64,000 nt of DNA, from positions 1 through 64,000 of the forward strand of contig NZ_WQBE01000003.1 of NCBI RefSeq assembly GCF_013032005.1, in the 5' to 3' direction. Both the position numbers and the translations under genes were made by a program. The notes under the pieces were generated by a model, which was not told where the DNA came from, ran no database searches, and saw nothing but the letters and a program-made list of their open reading frames with translations. Below, piece after piece: positions 1-8,289 of this stretch (position 1 is its first letter; each line of letters starts with the position of its first letter). This DNA is from Ruegeria atlantica. GTDB taxonomy: Bacteria > Pseudomonadota > Alphaproteobacteria > Rhodobacterales > Rhodobacteraceae.

Positions 1-167
1 CCGATAGCGGGACGACCCAACCTGACAGTGGTACAACCCAGCCTGACAGTGGGACAACTCAACCTGACAGCGGGAAGACCCAGCCTGACAGCGGGACGAC
101 TCTGCCTGACAGCGGTACAACTCAACCTGATAGCGGGACAACCCAACCTGACAACGGGGTCACGCAA
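1..167 (+). repeat. 21-bp tandem repeat encoding PDSGTTQ heptads
   Basis: About eight consecutive 21-bp units run in frame with the partial CDS. Units are nearly identical at DNA level, differing by silent changes such as agt/agc and a few replacements (K for T, L for Q, NGV in the last unit). The array runs off the left edge, so the real copy number is larger. Such arrays can expand or contract by slippage while staying in frame. Confidence 0.9.
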
Positions 168-788
168 CCAGATTCAAGCCAATCGTCTCAGATGATGTTC
201 GATGACTTTGTTCTCGATATTGGAGGTTTGCTGAATCAAGACGACATCGGACTGAAGGGTGACACGACCGTCGTGAATACCGGATCCGGCCCCGTTGTAG
301 AATTCGATGGAAAGGACGACTACATAAACTTGGGTCGACTCGAAGAATTCAGTGGTTCAAGTGAGCTTGGGTTTACGGTCGAATTTGCCCGGGACGAAGC
401 CGATGGAAGCGCGCAGCGCCTTGTTTGGAATCACCAGAAAATTGGCTTGATTCTCAAAGACGATGGGTTGGTCGTGAAAGTCGCCAATAATGACGCCAAA
501 TTCCACAAAGGCTTCAAAGCAAAGGACATTGGCCTGAACGATCTCGAAAAACATGAGATCACCGTTCTGGTGGATGAAGACGAGGACCGTTTGCAGGTTC
601 TTGTTGATGATCAGGTTGTCATTGATGAAACCGGCGTGGACTTCGACTTTAGCGATGTAAACAACCGGAATTGGACGATTGGATCACAATGGCGGGCCGA
701 TATCGATGGTGAGGTCAGCTCCTTTGCGATCGATGATGAGGTCGAGTTTGTTGATACCACTGTTTTCGACAACGCGCTGATTGCCTGA
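1..788 (+). CDS. LamG-like domain protein, C-terminal part (5' partial)
   Basis: The reading frame is open from the first base, so the gene begins upstream of the window. The first ~55 visible residues are a run of heptads close to PDSGTTQ, a hydrophilic hinge. The next ~195 residues look like a concanavalin-A/LamG-type jelly roll: GPVVEFDGKDDYINLG near the start, alternating beta-strand patterns, WTIGSQW near the end. The domain is very acidic (many Asp and Glu), as in secreted, calcium-rich proteins of marine bacteria. The protein ends shortly after the domain. A surface or secreted carbohydrate-binding role, perhaps as a tail on an EPS-associated enzyme or adhesin, is an inference because the N-terminal part is missing. 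A strong hairpin terminator follows. Confidence 0.6.
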   Translation, partial: DSGTTQPDSGTTQPDSGTTQPDSGKTQPDSGTTLPDSGTTQPDSGTTQPDNGVTQPDSSQSSQMMFDDFVLDIGGLLNQDDIGLKGDTTVVNTGSGPVVEFDGKDDYINLGRLEEFSGSSELGFTVEFARDEADGSAQRLVWNHQKIGLILKDDGLVVKVANNDAKFHKGFKAKDIGLNDLEKHEITVLVDEDEDRLQVLVDDQVVIDETGVDFDFSDVNNRNWTIGSQWRADIDGEVSSFAIDDEVEFVDTTVFDNALIA

Positions 789-830
789 CGCCGCTATATT
801 CAGCCAGCAGGCAAAGTGAAACATCTTGGA

Positions 831-852
831 CGGGGCGCAAAATTGCGCCCCG
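831..852 (+). terminator. Rho-independent terminator-like hairpin
   Basis: CGGGGCGC, a 6-nt AAAATT loop and GCGCCCCG form a perfect 8-bp GC-rich stem 42 bp after the stop of the LamG-like gene. There is only a weak T-rich stretch further downstream, so the T-tract is imperfect. Confidence 0.6.
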
Positions 853-923
853 TCGCTGATTGCGATACCTGTATTTTCACATAACGCTATGTAAGTTCTG
901 TATTCTGTCTATGATCGTGATTT

Positions 924-1715
924 ATGATTTTGTCTGATCGCTATCGTTTCATTTTCATTCATGTTCCCAAATGCGCGGGAACATCGGTTCGAAACGCTGT
1001 CTTACCATTTCATGACGCCGACAGCCGGTTCTTGAAAGCTGTAGAGAACCATCCGAAACTGGGTGAGATTGATTTTCGCCACTTGCCGTTGCTCTTATTG
1101 CGAGACCTGGACCCCGAAGCGTTCAGCAAGCTTGAGACCTATGAAAGCTACGCGCTTTTGCGCGATCCGTTTCAACGGTTCCGGTCTGCCATGGCCCAAC
1201 GTGCGAAGATGTATCTGGGCAAAGAGTTCGCGCAGCTTGAGGATCGAGAGATACGCGACGAGATCGGCAAGGTTGTCACCTATCTACAATCAGAACCTGC
1301 CGTGATTGCGCCGGAATATATCCATTTCAGCCGGCAATCGGGCTTCATCGAGGTCGAAGGAAAACGGCTGGTCAGGAACCTATACCCTGTCGAACGGATG
1401 GATTGTTTCGTTTCTGATCTAGCCCGCCATATCGGGACAGACGCGCTGGAAATTGGTCATATCAACCAGACTACGGTGTTTCGTTACCAGGGGTTGAGCC
1501 GCGTCATGTACGCAGGCAGCGCAGTTGCCAAGCGAGTATTGCCCGACCCGATACATGAGAAGCTGCGCGTTTCAGCCCGAAAAATATTAATGAAGCCAAG
1601 TGGTTCCGTCTTGCCTTCTGTTTTTGAGGAACCCGAATTGCGTAATTTCGTGAAAGACTATTATGCGGCAGATTTTGCTTTTCACCAAAAAGCGCTCGAG
1701 GATGTTGCAGCATAA
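924..1715 (+). CDS. Sulfotransferase family 2-like protein
   Basis: This 263-residue protein has the two PAPS-binding signatures of carbohydrate sulfotransferases. The 5'-phosphosulfate loop HVPKCAGTSVRN lies at residues 13-24, directly after a hydrophobic strand, and the 3'-phosphate motif RDPFQRFRSAM at residues 80-90. The family transfers sulfate from PAPS to sugar hydroxyls. The spacing of the two motifs and the length fit the Sulfotransfer_2 family. It stands alone between the terminator of the LamG-like gene and a Wzy-like polymerase, so the likely substrate is the locus polysaccharide or its lipid-linked unit. No strong ribosome-binding site is seen before the ATG. The exact acceptor cannot be read from sequence. 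Confidence 0.75.
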   Translation: MILSDRYRFIFIHVPKCAGTSVRNAVLPFHDADSRFLKAVENHPKLGEIDFRHLPLLLLRDLDPEAFSKLETYESYALLRDPFQRFRSAMAQRAKMYLGKEFAQLEDREIRDEIGKVVTYLQSEPAVIAPEYIHFSRQSGFIEVEGKRLVRNLYPVERMDCFVSDLARHIGTDALEIGHINQTTVFRYQGLSRVMYAGSAVAKRVLPDPIHEKLRVSARKILMKPSGSVLPSVFEEPELRNFVKDYYAADFAFHQKALEDVAA

Positions 1716-1870
1716 CTAAATCCAACGCTGCTATGATTTAAACCGGGTGAAAGCCACTGCCTTTGTGATATTCATCAAGAAATGGATTTTTTTCTGCGTT
1801 CTGTAGTGGGGATAACAGACAGGTCAGAGGTATTTCTGGTATCATAAGAGCAAAGTGGTGGTGAGTTTCA

Positions 1871-3202
1871 TTGGTAGCATCGACAGGTACAAGAGGGGCT
1901 TTGCAGGCGACGGGTGACAGTACCGGCCGCTCGTCTGGGTCGTTTATCCTACCATTGCTATTTCTAAGCTTCATTTTACCGCTGTATTTTCAGGTTGCGG
2001 GGCTGCAACTCAGCGGCTATCGCATGGTTTTGTTGATTTTCTTTGTACCGGCAATGATCCGTTGGTTTGATGGGTCCGGAGGGTACTATGCGCCGGACTA
2101 CCTGATTTTAGGATTTGCATTCTGGACAGTGTTGGCGATCGTGTTCCACCACGGGTTTTCGAGATGGGAATATAACGGTATCGCATTTGTCGAGGCGACG
2201 GGTCCGTATTTCATAGCGCGCTGGTTGATACGGGACGAGCATGCATTCCGTGCCTTTGTGCGCTGGATGTTCATTGCGGTACTGCTCATGCTGCCGTTTA
2301 GCCTCAATCAGTTCATTTCGAACAATTCTGTGCTTCTCGATTTGTTCAGCAAGGTGGGGAACGTATATCCTACAATTCCACTCGAACCGCGCTTGGGCTT
2401 TTTCCGGGCACAGGGGCCGATGCCGCACCCGATCCTTTACGGTGTTTTCTGCAGCGTAGCCTTTTCTTTGGTTTGGTACGTCCTGGGGAATGACAGGGGT
2501 TTCACATACAAAGTTAGCAGGTCAGGAGGCGTCTTTCTGGCCACTTTTGTGTCTTTGTCAGCAGGGGCATGGCTTGCGATCATGGTGCAGCTTGGTTTGA
2601 TGACCTGGAAGAACGTATTCGCTTTTTTACAGAAAAAGTGGAACATGTTGTTGTATATGCTTGGCGGGCTGTACTTGTTCCTCGAAATCGCCGCGGATCG
2701 ACCTCCTGCCCAGCTGTTTGCAGCCTACCTGACGTTTAAGAAGTCAACAGCTTTTAACCGGATTAATATTTTTATTTATGCGTCAGATGATGTGATGAGA
2801 AATCCAATATTCGGGCTTGGGTTCAATCCCTGGACACGTCCGCGATGGATGCTTGGAAGCGTTGACAATTTTTGGCTCGTTATCGCCTTGCGCTATGGGT
2901 TGCCAGCACTCATATTTTTGGTGTCTGCCATAATTGTGATCTATGTGATTTTAGGCCGAGCCCAATTGCCCAGCAGGTTGGAAAATTTCCGACTGGGGTA
3001 CCTTTTTTCTCTGACCGGGTTTTGCATTGCAGCCGTTACCGTGCACGTCTGGGATGCAACATTGTGTCTTTTGATGTTTTTGCTGGGCGCAGGTCTTTGG
3101 ATGGTCAATGCCAAAGAAGAAAGCGATCAGCCACAATCTGAGATGAAACAAAGCGGAAGGCGGCGAATAAGATATACTCGATTTGGGTCGGAAGACACGT
3201 GA
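1871..3202 (+). CDS. O-antigen ligase/Wzy-like polysaccharide polymerase
   Basis: A 443-residue polytopic membrane protein with roughly ten or more hydrophobic segments. A larger loop in the first half contains RLGFFRAQGPMPHPILYG. A second segment, FGLGFNPWTRPRW, followed by SVDNFWLVIALRYG, resembles the Wzy_C/O-antigen ligase signature (GxG...DN.....YG). That points to a Wzy-type polymerase joining repeat units in the periplasm, or a ligase. It is the only clear polymerase candidate of this family in the window and is flanked by two sulfotransferases. The start is uncertain: the first usable codon is TTG, no better in-frame ATG lies before the first membrane segment, and the ribosome-binding site is weak. 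The C-terminus is short, basic and cytoplasmic. Confidence 0.65.
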   Translation: MVASTGTRGALQATGDSTGRSSGSFILPLLFLSFILPLYFQVAGLQLSGYRMVLLIFFVPAMIRWFDGSGGYYAPDYLILGFAFWTVLAIVFHHGFSRWEYNGIAFVEATGPYFIARWLIRDEHAFRAFVRWMFIAVLLMLPFSLNQFISNNSVLLDLFSKVGNVYPTIPLEPRLGFFRAQGPMPHPILYGVFCSVAFSLVWYVLGNDRGFTYKVSRSGGVFLATFVSLSAGAWLAIMVQLGLMTWKNVFAFLQKKWNMLLYMLGGLYLFLEIAADRPPAQLFAAYLTFKKSTAFNRINIFIYASDDVMRNPIFGLGFNPWTRPRWMLGSVDNFWLVIALRYGLPALIFLVSAIIVIYVILGRAQLPSRLENFRLGYLFSLTGFCIAAVTVHVWDATLCLLMFLLGAGLWMVNAKEESDQPQSEMKQSGRRRIRYTRFGSEDT

Positions 3203-3266
3203 ATGGGCCAATGTTGGCGGCGGCACAGACGCGTGTTCGGTGAACGATGCAAGAGGATTTCGACAA

Positions 3267-4196
3267 GTGTCAGTTCAGCAAAGTAAAATTACGACGGATG
3301 CCGGAATTGGCCGAAAGCCGAAGCGATCGGCGCTGCAAAAGAAACTGACACAGGTTCCCATCTCGTTTCGCAAAAACTATGGGCTTTTGAAAAACCCTGA
3401 GTTTTGGCAAATTCTGCCACTTTTAATGTCCAACAAGTGGCGCGCGCGCGTTGGCGAAAAAGATCAACCCAGAATTTTTGTCGCGACTCACCACAAAGCC
3501 ATGACCACCTATTTCAAAGCTGTGCTAAAGCTTCTGGCTTTTGGTTTGGATGCCCGATTTGAGGAGCTTTCGAAACTGGCGCCTCAGCCTGAAACCAGGG
3601 TCTTTCTATCGGCCCATAGCCGGACGCCTTGGTCTGAAGTTGGCCCCTATCGGGGGATACATATCATGCGTGATCCGCGCGACATAATCGTATCCTCTTA
3701 TCACTATCATCTGTGGACCAATGAGCTTTGGGCCCATATCCCGGATGAAAACGGGCAGACATATCAGGAAAAGCTACAGGCCGTGGACAAAACCGAAGGC
3801 CTGTTCATGACAATCCGTCATTTCATCTTTTTTAACCGCGAAATTCTTGAGACCTGGGATTTGGATGATCCGAATATTCTTGAGGTGTCATACGACGATC
3901 TGATGGGGGATCAGCGTGATGCAGTCTATTCCGAGATGTTCAATTTCTTGGGGTTGCAGGGGCAAGAGCATGAATTGGGCGTCCGCCTGATGCGTCTGTT
4001 TGAGGCCGGAAAGCGCAGTAAGGTCTCTGCCACGAAAACCAATGAGGGCGCGCATATCCGCAGCAGCCGCAGCGGGCAGTGGAAAGACGAGTTGGAGCCC
4101 GAGCATGTGGCATATATTGAACAGGAACTGGGCCATGTTCTGGAAAAATTCGGATATGCCCGAACCCCTGTCACAGGTTCGTCGGGCGCTATCTAA
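3267..4196 (+). CDS. Sulfotransferase (Sulfotransfer_1-like)
   Basis: This protein (309 residues from the chosen start) has a PAPS 5'-loop variant THHKAMTTYF at about residues 74-83 and a clear 3'-phosphate motif RDPRDIIVSSY at 135-145. A C-terminal SGQWKDELEP corresponds to the R..G..GDWK element of the Sulfotransfer_1 family. The GTG at 3267 is preferred because AAGAGGA ends nine bases before it; longer starts at TTG 3183 and GTG 3240 lack such a site. It follows the Wzy-like gene by 64 bp in the same direction and is probably co-transcribed. It belongs to a different subfamily from the sulfotransferase at 924, suggesting a second sulfation position. The acceptor sugar is unknown. Confidence 0.75.
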   Translation: MSVQQSKITTDAGIGRKPKRSALQKKLTQVPISFRKNYGLLKNPEFWQILPLLMSNKWRARVGEKDQPRIFVATHHKAMTTYFKAVLKLLAFGLDARFEELSKLAPQPETRVFLSAHSRTPWSEVGPYRGIHIMRDPRDIIVSSYHYHLWTNELWAHIPDENGQTYQEKLQAVDKTEGLFMTIRHFIFFNREILETWDLDDPNILEVSYDDLMGDQRDAVYSEMFNFLGLQGQEHELGVRLMRLFEAGKRSKVSATKTNEGAHIRSSRSGQWKDELEPEHVAYIEQELGHVLEKFGYARTPVTGSSGAI

Positions 4197-4203
4197 GGGT
4201 TGT

Positions 4204-4884
4204 CTATCGCAGGGGTAGAAACTGTTTTCCAACCATGCCCACCGCGCGGCGCATTCGTCTGCTGACAGGCATCCGGCCGGCGAGGATCGCATCAATCTCA
4301 GCCGGTGTCATATCCCCGCGCAGGGATGTGCGCGGGCGCAGAAAGGCTGTGTCGCTCATATATCCCGCATCGCTGGAAAACGCGGTTTTGTAACCAGTGC
4401 GGCGCAGGGCACGCAGGACGCGGGCGTTGTATCTGCCAAAGGGTATTCCCGCCTTGGTCACCGCAGCACCGCTTAGTTCTTGCAGCACTTCGCGAGAGCC
4501 GGTCAGCTCTTGCTCAAGTGCGGCTGTTCCTAACATATTCCAGGCGACATGCGCGATCCCGTGGCTGCCAACACTCATTCCGGCAGACATCAGTGCTTTG
4601 ACGTGATCGCGGGTCAGGGAGCCGGGCTCGTCCAATCGTCCCGTCAAAACAAAGAACGTCGCAGTTAGCCCCCGCTGCTTTAGGGCGGGCAGGGCGATCT
4701 TGTAATCCGAGAGGTTGCCGTCATCAAAAGTCAAGCAGTAGGTCGACGGGGTGAGGCTGTCTGCAACCCGGTCTAGAACGTCAAAAAACTGTGCCTCAGA
4801 CAGCCAGTAGGGTGCCTCGCCTTCTTCAAGGTCGTGGGCCGGTGTGCCTATGCCGTGGAAGTTGAGACCAATCAATCGGGCCAT
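4204..4884 (-). CDS. NodB-type polysaccharide deacetylase
   Basis: A 226-residue protein with the NodB fold. Motif 1 is LTFDDGN (residues 51-57), with Asp55 the likely metal ligand, and motif 2 is SHGIAHVAW (107-115), with His108 and His112 as the other ligands. A PFGRYN segment near residue 167 is motif 3. The family removes N- or O-acetyl groups from polysaccharides. There is no signal peptide, so it may act on cytoplasmic lipid-linked intermediates. It is the last gene of a tightly packed minus-strand operon (GT2, two FemAB-like GNATs, deacetylase), starting one base after the preceding stop. A deacetylase next to acyl- or aminoacyl-transfer enzymes fits removal of acetyl before another acyl group is added; that step is inference. 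Confidence 0.8.
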   Translation of the reverse strand: MARLIGLNFHGIGTPAHDLEEGEAPYWLSEAQFFDVLDRVADSLTPSTYCLTFDDGNLSDYKIALPALKQRGLTATFFVLTGRLDEPGSLTRDHVKALMSAGMSVGSHGIAHVAWNMLGTAALEQELTGSREVLQELSGAAVTKAGIPFGRYNARVLRALRRTGYKTAFSSDAGYMSDTAFLRPRTSLRGDMTPAEIDAILAGRMPVSRRMRRAVGMVGKQFLPLR

Positions 4885-4885
4885 G

Positions 4886-5905
4886 TCAGGATTTCAGCTT
4901 TCTGTGCAGTGTTTCAGCAAGATTGATTAGACCTGTGCCAAGCCCACTTTGTCGGGCCTCAAACGGACCCGCCGCCATAGTGTCCACACCACCGGTGCGG
5001 AGTTTGAAGCGGGTGACACTTGGATTGGTGTCCTGATCAATGCCCCCCAGATCAAACCACTTGAGTCCTCGGTCCTGGCAATAAAGCACGGCCTGCCACA
5101 TTAAAAAATGCCCTGTATTAAGCCTCCGTCCTGCATCCGATGTCGCCCCGAACAGATAAGTGGCGTTGTGGCGGGTATATCCGATCGTCATCGCGCCGAT
5201 ATCCACGTTGTCTTTGCGTGCAATTAAAATGTCATGCTCGAAATCCGACCCAGACAGGGCGTAATAGAATTCCGGTGGGATGTCCGGCTGAAACCCTTTG
5301 GCGGCCTGCACTTGTTCATAGAGCTTGGAAAAGCGCCCGAACAGGTTCGCTATCGGACCGGTTTCAAGTTCCATCCCCGCCTTGAGCGCATTGCGCAGAG
5401 GATTGCGCCATTTGCCGTGCAAAGCGCGCATCAAGGTGTCTTCATCCTGCTCACAATCGACGATCACCGTCCTGTAGTGAGACGCCCGATCCGTTGGCAC
5501 AAAGCCAGCCCCAGCGGCAACCTGATCTACCGACGGGACGTTGCGCGCCGATAACGCAGATAGTCGGAACCGCAGGATATGTCCGCTTTGCTCAGCATAG
5601 GTGCGCAGGGCAGTAAACACGGCCTCTAGTGTCTGCGGCGTGGTCTCGTGATGTACAAGCGGACCAGCCGGGATCCAGACGATGCCTCGCCCCAGGCCCG
5701 GCACCAATTTCAGGCGCAGGCAGGCCGCAGCAACGGGTCTGCCTGTCTGATCTGACAGGGTGACAAATTGCGCCTGGGCCCCGATCCGCCGTGCCGCCGC
5801 TTGCGCATAGGTTAGGGTTTGCTCATAGGTCAGGTCGCGAAATTCGGCACTGATCCGGGGCCAGTCTTCGGCAGCAACGGTTTGCAGTGTCAGAGAACCG
5901 GTCAT
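4886..5905 (-). CDS. FemAB-like GNAT family transferase
   Basis: A 339-residue protein with the tandem-GNAT layout of FemAB/peptidoglycan-bridge-type transferases. An N-terminal half contains VTLSDQTGRPVAAACLRL. A central basic segment, LHGKWRNPLRNALKAG, occupies the place of the [KR]xxR..R motif of Acetyltransf_6 proteins. A C-terminal GNAT half contains NTGHFLMWQAVLYCQDRG and LKWFDLGGID, typical of the family. Such proteins in EPS loci are thought to transfer acyl or aminoacyl groups to amino sugars. The ATG at 5905 overlaps the TGA of the upstream paralogue by ATGA, indicating translational coupling. The longer open frame lies inside that upstream gene. The substrate is unknown. Confidence 0.7.
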   Translation of the reverse strand: MTGSLTLQTVAAEDWPRISAEFRDLTYEQTLTYAQAAARRIGAQAQFVTLSDQTGRPVAAACLRLKLVPGLGRGIVWIPAGPLVHHETTPQTLEAVFTALRTYAEQSGHILRFRLSALSARNVPSVDQVAAGAGFVPTDRASHYRTVIVDCEQDEDTLMRALHGKWRNPLRNALKAGMELETGPIANLFGRFSKLYEQVQAAKGFQPDIPPEFYYALSGSDFEHDILIARKDNVDIGAMTIGYTRHNATYLFGATSDAGRRLNTGHFLMWQAVLYCQDRGLKWFDLGGIDQDTNPSVTRFKLRTGGVDTMAAGPFEARQSGLGTGLINLAETLHRKLKS

Positions 5906-7116
5906 AGTCGTGTCCGTATCCAGCTGGCCCAGAGCTTGCCGGGTTTCAGCCCCAGTCGGGTTCGAATTTTCAGAAACCAGGCGCGGTAGTAAAACAGGTG
6001 CAGCGCATCCGCCCAACACAGCAAAGCCCGCGCTCTCAGCCGCGCCGCAGGACGGTTCGCGGCCAGCACGATGTTATGGATCGGCACCAGCGTACCGCCG
6101 TAACTCAGTTTGTATTCGTATTCCCCGGCTCCGGCCTCGACCAGCTGGATACCATCCGTAATCAGCCTCTCTACCCGTTCGATCAGCCCCACACGCCCCA
6201 GCCCGACTTTTGCAAATTCAGGATCTGTTTCACGGGCATTCAGCCACCAATAGGCCTTGTCGCCCTGAGTATAGCGCAGTTGGCTCGACAACAGCCTGTC
6301 GCCTTGCCATTGCTCATCAATCGTGGCCCGGCCACTGGGGGCCAGCCGGTGCAGCAGGTCGCGATAGAACCCGGCGGCTACGGACCAATCCGAGAAATGC
6401 CCGCCTTTCCCAGCGGCCCGCCATTGTTTTGTGTGCAGCGCGATGAACCGGTCCATCATTGGATCGACCATATCCGGGCTTGAGCTGGTGTTGTTTAAAG
6501 GCGCTATTTCATTCAAGCGCTTGATATCCCGCCGTACCTCGCGCCGCCGACTTTTTGATAGCGCCTTCATGAACCCATCAAAGCTGTCGGGCAGGTCCAT
6601 CAAAGTGTGTCCGCGCGGGCTGTCGTCGCGCAAGAGCGACACGTTTTGCACATCCATGGAGCGGAGGATTTTCAGCGATACCGACCGCTCTGACATCGGG
6701 GAAAGACTGATGGCGGCGCAGTTCAGTTGTTGGGTCAGATGCGTGAAGACGGCGCGCAGGGCGGCCTCTTCGTGACCGGTAGCAATAGGCAAGGCCATGA
6801 CCGCGAAATTGGGATCGACCCCGGCCAACCGAGCGATGCGTACGGGAACTGGTCCGGCCCAGATCGTTTCGATGCAAAAAGGCAAGGCACCGATCAACTC
6901 GGGCCCGTCCCGTAGAATGAAACACACAGGACAGCGGCTGGAAGCAAAGCTCATGCCATAGTGGTCCCACCAGGCGACCTGCCAATCGCTCAGGAAATAG
7001 ATATCGGCGCCGGTTGCCGTGACCAGATCATCCCATTCAGCCTTTATGGAAAGGGCCTGGGCCGGTGCCTGTAGGCATTCGAGCGCCTCTTGTGATCTGG
7101 TGGAAACCGCATCCAT
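5902..7116 (-). CDS. FemAB-like GNAT family transferase (CelD/BcsL-like)
   Basis: A 404-residue Acetyltransf_6-type protein. The N-terminal part (DIYFLSDWQVAWWDHYG, ELIGALPFCIE) is typical of the CelD/BcsL group. The central ALSKSRRREVRRDIKRL is the hallmark basic helix. The C-terminal GNAT half contains YWWLNARETDPEFAKVGLGR and VEAGAGEYEYKLSYG. Members occur in EPS and cellulose loci as putative acyl/aminoacyl transferases. The start at ATG 7116 overlaps the upstream GT2 stop by one base (TGATG) and the 3' end overlaps the next gene by four bases, so three proteins are likely made in fixed ratio. It is a distant paralogue of the genes at 4886 and 8290. Confidence 0.7.
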   Translation of the reverse strand: MDAVSTRSQEALECLQAPAQALSIKAEWDDLVTATGADIYFLSDWQVAWWDHYGMSFASSRCPVCFILRDGPELIGALPFCIETIWAGPVPVRIARLAGVDPNFAVMALPIATGHEEAALRAVFTHLTQQLNCAAISLSPMSERSVSLKILRSMDVQNVSLLRDDSPRGHTLMDLPDSFDGFMKALSKSRRREVRRDIKRLNEIAPLNNTSSSPDMVDPMMDRFIALHTKQWRAAGKGGHFSDWSVAAGFYRDLLHRLAPSGRATIDEQWQGDRLLSSQLRYTQGDKAYWWLNARETDPEFAKVGLGRVGLIERVERLITDGIQLVEAGAGEYEYKLSYGGTLVPIHNIVLAANRPAARLRARALLCWADALHLFYYRAWFLKIRTRLGLKPGKLWASWIRTRL

Positions 7117-8069
7117 CACGTGGCCGGTTCCTGCCCAAACAGATGATACCGGATTGCGGCTCCCGACAGCCGCAACCGGGCCGAGCGGTCAGGTGTGGCA
7201 CGCACCAGACCCAGCAGGCCAAAGGCGGTGCCCCGCAGCAGCGCGCTGGTGACGAAGATACTGCGCGTTATCAGCTCTCCGACCCGGCCATAGTGTTTTC
7301 GTGCATAGATCGTCTTGCTCTTTTGCTTTTGCACATACATGCGGGACTTGATCTGTGCGGTGCTTTTCGATCCGCCCTCAAGATGCAGAATCCGGGCTTC
7401 GGGGGCGAAGACGCAGCGCCAGCCGGCCTCTCGGATACGTCGGCACCAGTCGGCCTCTTCCGAATAGATGAAAAAGGCGTCGTCCAGCAGCCCGACCTTT
7501 TCGAACACCGGGCGCGGGACCATCATGAACATGCCCGAGACCACATCCACGTCGCGCTGTGTGGTCCGGTCCCAACCGCCGTATTCCGGCCAGGGGAGCA
7601 GCCGTTTCAGCCCAAACTCGATCACCGCCATGCTTAGCGGTCCGGGATCGGCAAAGCAGGTCAGCTGTATGGTTTCGGGGTCTTCGAACACCTGGCATCC
7701 AACGCACCCAACATCCGGATGCGTGTCGAGCCATCCGCTCATGACGTCGATCGCATGGTCCAGGATGATCGTATCGGGATTGAGTAGCAAAAGCTTGTCG
7801 CCTTTGGCAATCTCCAACCCCTGATTGTTGGCCGCAGCAAAGCCGCGATTACTGGGGTTGGCGATCAGTTTTACGTTGGGAAAATTTTCACTGACCATTT
7901 CGGCCGAGCCATCGCCCGAGGCGTTATCCACTACAATGACTTCATGAGGCAGGCGGGTCTGATTTTCTATGGATTGAAGACAATCGCGCAAAATATCGCG
8001 CGTATTCCAGTTTACGATAACAATCGAAACAGCGCATCCCGAGCTCTCTGATTCAGATAAAACACTCAT
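7116..8069 (-). CDS. Family 2 glycosyltransferase (rhamnosyltransferase-like)
   Basis: A 317-residue GT-A enzyme with SIVIVNWNTRDILRDCLQSI at the N-terminus, the VVDNASGDGS nucleotide-binding segment and LLLNPDTI as the DxD-equivalent. SEEADWCRRIREAGWR is the ED..xR acceptor/base region. These are typical of GT2 proteins that add rhamnose or related sugars. No membrane anchor is obvious. The ATG at 8069 is preferred because GAGAG lies just upstream and the longer frame is weakly coding. It heads the minus-strand decoration operon and is divergent from the third FemAB-like gene; the ~220 bp between should hold both promoters. Confidence 0.8.
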   Translation of the reverse strand: MSVLSESESSGCAVSIVIVNWNTRDILRDCLQSIENQTRLPHEVIVVDNASGDGSAEMVSENFPNVKLIANPSNRGFAAANNQGLEIAKGDKLLLLNPDTIILDHAIDVMSGWLDTHPDVGCVGCQVFEDPETIQLTCFADPGPLSMAVIEFGLKRLLPWPEYGGWDRTTQRDVDVVSGMFMMVPRPVFEKVGLLDDAFFIYSEEADWCRRIREAGWRCVFAPEARILHLEGGSKSTAQIKSRMYVQKQKSKTIYARKHYGRVGELITRSIFVTSALLRGTAFGLLGLVRATPDRSARLRLSGAAIRYHLFGQEPAT

Positions 8070-8289
8070 GTAACTCTCGATTCCGAGGAAACACACATCG
8101 CAACAGGCGCTTAATTCCCCAATACACAGGCCAATGATCCGCATTTCTGCGCGCGAAACCACCGAGGCGGTGAATTATTTTTACATTTCGTGGCATATAC
8201 CTTCTATATTTTTGAAAAGGATGGCGATTTTAACAGGTTTTGTACTTTTGGCTGACGGTTTGTGGTCGCGCCAGGAAAGTGAGTGGTTA

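Noticed and set aside
1..167. CRISPR array from the 21-bp repeats
   Set aside because: The repeats are contiguous with no unique spacers and are translated in frame; it is a coding minisatellite, not CRISPR.
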